From assembly GCA_905372155.1 (NCBI GenBank), contig CAJPNZ010000129.1, positions 1 to 7,513 on the forward strand: a stretch of DNA of 7,513 nucleotides, written 5' to 3'. The stretch is from Propionibacteriaceae bacterium (GTDB taxonomy: Bacteria > Actinomycetota > Actinomycetes > Propionibacteriales > Propionibacteriaceae). The notes under the pieces are model-generated. The model was not told the origin of the DNA. It worked only from the letters and a program-made list of their open reading frames with translations, and searched no databases. The translations under genes and the position numbers were made by a program. Positions 6,331 to 7,513 of the stretch are shown here, in pieces (position 1 is the stretch's first letter; every line of letters begins with the position of its first letter).

Positions 6331-6381
6331 TGGTGACTTTGTTCGGGGTTTTGTGGTCGGGTTTGTCGTTCGGCTGCCGGG

Positions 6382-6422
6382 TGGTTTCGACTCGGGTCGC
6401 TCGTTCCTCGCGCCCCGGTTCA
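6382..6422 (-). repeat. Intergenic repeat, copy 3 (inverted)
   Basis: On the minus strand it reads TGAACCGGGG, then GCGAGGAACGAGCGA, and ends TCGAAACCA, so it matches the outer parts and the GCGAG/AGCGA core of copy 2 in the opposite orientation. The first few bases (TGGT) of the element are replaced by the T-run of the neighbouring E2 terminator. Confidence 0.6.
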
Positions 6423-6423
6423 A

Positions 6424-6467
6424 AAAGTATTGGTCCGGACCGCTTCTTCGTCGCGGCCCGGACCAAT
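6424..6467 (-). terminator. Intrinsic terminator of the E2 gene
   Basis: Inverted repeat arms at 6429-6443 and 6453-6467 (ATTGGTCCGGACCGC against its near-complement) give a 15-base stem with one mismatch and a 9-base loop. Read on the minus strand, the stem is followed by TACTTTTT, a proper U tract, 13 bases or so beyond the E2 stop codon. The orientation of the T-run assigns it to the minus-strand gene, though the hairpin may also act on plus-strand read-through. Confidence 0.85.
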
Positions 6468-6479
6468 TGCTTCGCAGGA

Positions 6480-7513
6480 TCAGATTCCCAGTTCGCCGGC
6501 GAAGTCACCGGCTTCCAGGCGGGCCTTGATCAGGCTGAGGAAACGGGCGGCCTTGGCGCCGTCGATGAGGCGGTGGTCGTAGGTGAGCGACAGGTACATC
6601 ATGTCCCGGATGGCGATGGTGTCGCCGCCCAGGGCGTCGGTGACCACCACGGGCCGCTTCACCAGCGCGCCGGTGCCGAGGATCGCGACCTGCGGCAGGT
6701 TGATGATCGGGGTGTCGAACAGGGTTCCCGCCGAGCCGTAGTTGGTGATGGTGAAGGTGCCACCACTCAGTTCGTCGGGGCCGACCTTTCCGGCGCGGGT
6801 GCGCGCCGCCAGGTCACCGATGCGCTTGGCAAGCCCGGCCAGGTTCAGGTCCCCGGCGTCATGAATCACGGGAACCATCAGGCCGCGATCGGTGTCCACG
6901 GCAATGCCGATGTTCTCCTGCGACGCGTAGGTCACGGTACCCGCTTCGAAATCGGGTGAGGCGTTGAGCATGGGCATCGCCTTCAGGGCCTCGATCGTGG
7001 CCTTCGTGATGAACGGCAGATAGGACAGGGAGGCGCCCTCGCGTTTCTTGAACTCGTCCTTCGCCGCCCTGCGCAGCTTCGAGATGGCGGTCACGTCCAC
7101 CTCGACCGTGGCGGTGAGCTGCGACGCCACCCGAAGCGATTCCGTCATCCGCTCCGCGATCACCTTGCGCATCCGCGACAGCTTCTCCGTGGTGCCGCGC
7201 AACTTTGCCGCCTCCTCCGAGACGGCGGCAACCTGGGGGGCCGCGGCGGCAGGCGCGCTCGCCTTCGCAGCGGCGGTGGGGGCGGGCACGGAAGCGGCCT
7301 TCTTGGCGGCCTCGGCGGCATCGAGGATGTCCTGTTTGCGGATGCGACCTCCAACGCCGGTGCCCTGGACGGAACTCAGGGCGATGCCGTGTTCGGCAGC
7401 GAGCCTGCGAACCAGAGGCGTGACGTAGACCCCTTCCTCGGAGGAAGCCCGGCGTGCGGTGACCGGCGCGGCAGGGGCGGGTGCAGCAGCCGGCGCGGCG
7501 GGTGCCGGGGTAG
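6480..7513 (-). CDS. sucB: Dihydrolipoamide acyltransferase, E2 subunit of a 2-oxoacid dehydrogenase complex (SucB/DlaT type), N-terminus outside window
   Basis: The frame is open from the right edge; 343 residues are visible. E2 moves the acyl group from the E1-acylated lipoyl arm to CoA and forms the core of the complex. Visible order: an Ala/Pro-rich linker (fragment residues 1-16); the peripheral subunit-binding domain VYVTPLVRRLAAEHGIALSS with GTGVGGRIRKQDIL (28-63) that docks E1/E3; a second Ala-rich linker (about 66-98); and the acyltransferase domain (about 104-343). The catalytic motif DHRLIDG is at 312-318, with His313 and Asp317. GGTFTITNYGS and the ending GELGI are also family-like. 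The lipoyl domain(s) must lie beyond the edge. The protein closely resembles the actinobacterial E2 annotated as SucB (succinyltransferase) or, in Mycobacterium tuberculosis, DlaT (shared pyruvate/2-oxoglutarate E2), so substrate preference is open. A GTG at 7289 is internal, not a start. Confidence 0.92.
   Translation of the reverse strand, partial: TPAPAAPAAAPAPAAPVTARRASSEEGVYVTPLVRRLAAEHGIALSSVQGTGVGGRIRKQDILDAAEAAKKAASVPAPTAAAKASAPAAAAPQVAAVSEEAAKLRGTTEKLSRMRKVIAERMTESLRVASQLTATVEVDVTAISKLRRAAKDEFKKREGASLSYLPFITKATIEALKAMPMLNASPDFEAGTVTYASQENIGIAVDTDRGLMVPVIHDAGDLNLAGLAKRIGDLAARTRAGKVGPDELSGGTFTITNYGSAGTLFDTPIINLPQVAILGTGALVKRPVVVTDALGGDTIAIRDMMYLSLTYDHRLIDGAKAARFLSLIKARLEAGDFAGELGI

Larger units (their letters stand above)
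6153..6479. other. 327-base gap between convergent mdh and E2 genes: two terminators and a repeat cluster
   Basis: No gene is supported here. The gap holds the mdh terminator at its left end, the E2-gene terminator at its right end, and three degenerate copies of one short repeat between them. The piece at 6331-6381 is G/T-rich on the plus strand with no recognisable feature. Short open frames crossing the gap start or end inside the neighbouring genes and look random. Confidence 0.8.

Noticed and set aside
6223..6422. Repeat cluster as a CRISPR array
   Set aside because: Copies differ in orientation and sequence, spacing is irregular (13 and 51 bases), and no cas gene is present.
6305..6508. 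67-codon minus-strand frame within the repeat region
   Set aside because: It covers two repeat copies and a terminator hairpin, has no ribosome binding site and its composition looks random.
6171..6959. Plus-strand open frame from the mdh terminator into the E2 gene
   Set aside because: It begins inside a terminator stem, runs through the repeats and then antisense to the E2 catalytic domain; no protein family features.

Overview
This window is high-GC DNA from an actinobacterium. The gene order DUF6350 protein – purN – purH – folD – DUF3017 – mdh is a typical actinobacterial arrangement. An actinobacterial-type E2 acyltransferase, TANNNT-type -10 boxes and a short TGGTTGAG...TCGAAACCA intergenic repeat all fit. 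I suspect Propionibacteriaceae or a close relative, but this is inference from synteny and protein flavour, not from a marker gene.

Layout. Bases 2-484 (+) hold the C-terminal part of a DUF6350 membrane protein, cut by the window edge. Bases 473-1642 (-) encode a radical SAM/SPASM protein that converges on it with a 12-base overlap and is divergent from purN. Bases 1834-5101 (+) form a tight run: purN, purH (ATGA overlap), folD (10-base gap) and a small DUF3017 membrane protein (20-base overlap with folD). Malate dehydrogenase (5163-6152, +) follows after 61 bases with its own -10 box and a strong hairpin terminator. The 327-base gap to the convergent E2 gene contains three degenerate copies of a short repeat between two facing terminators. 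The E2 gene (6480-7513, -) is cut by the right edge, so its lipoyl domain(s) are out of view.

How the genes fit together. FolD makes 10-formyltetrahydrofolate, the formyl donor for both PurN (step 3 of de novo purine synthesis) and PurH (the last two steps to IMP). The run is therefore a one-carbon/purine unit. Mdh and the E2 subunit belong to the TCA cycle and 2-oxoacid oxidation. The radical SAM protein is the only member whose substrate cannot be deduced, and it looks like an insertion into an otherwise standard neighbourhood.

Most of the window is conserved housekeeping sequence, and I see no clear novel defence, mobile or CRISPR system. The points worth a second look are the radical SAM gene with its His-rich N-terminus and reduced SPASM cysteine set, two divergent promoters that seem to produce leaderless mRNAs with identical geometry, the repeat cluster, and an ambiguous mdh start.
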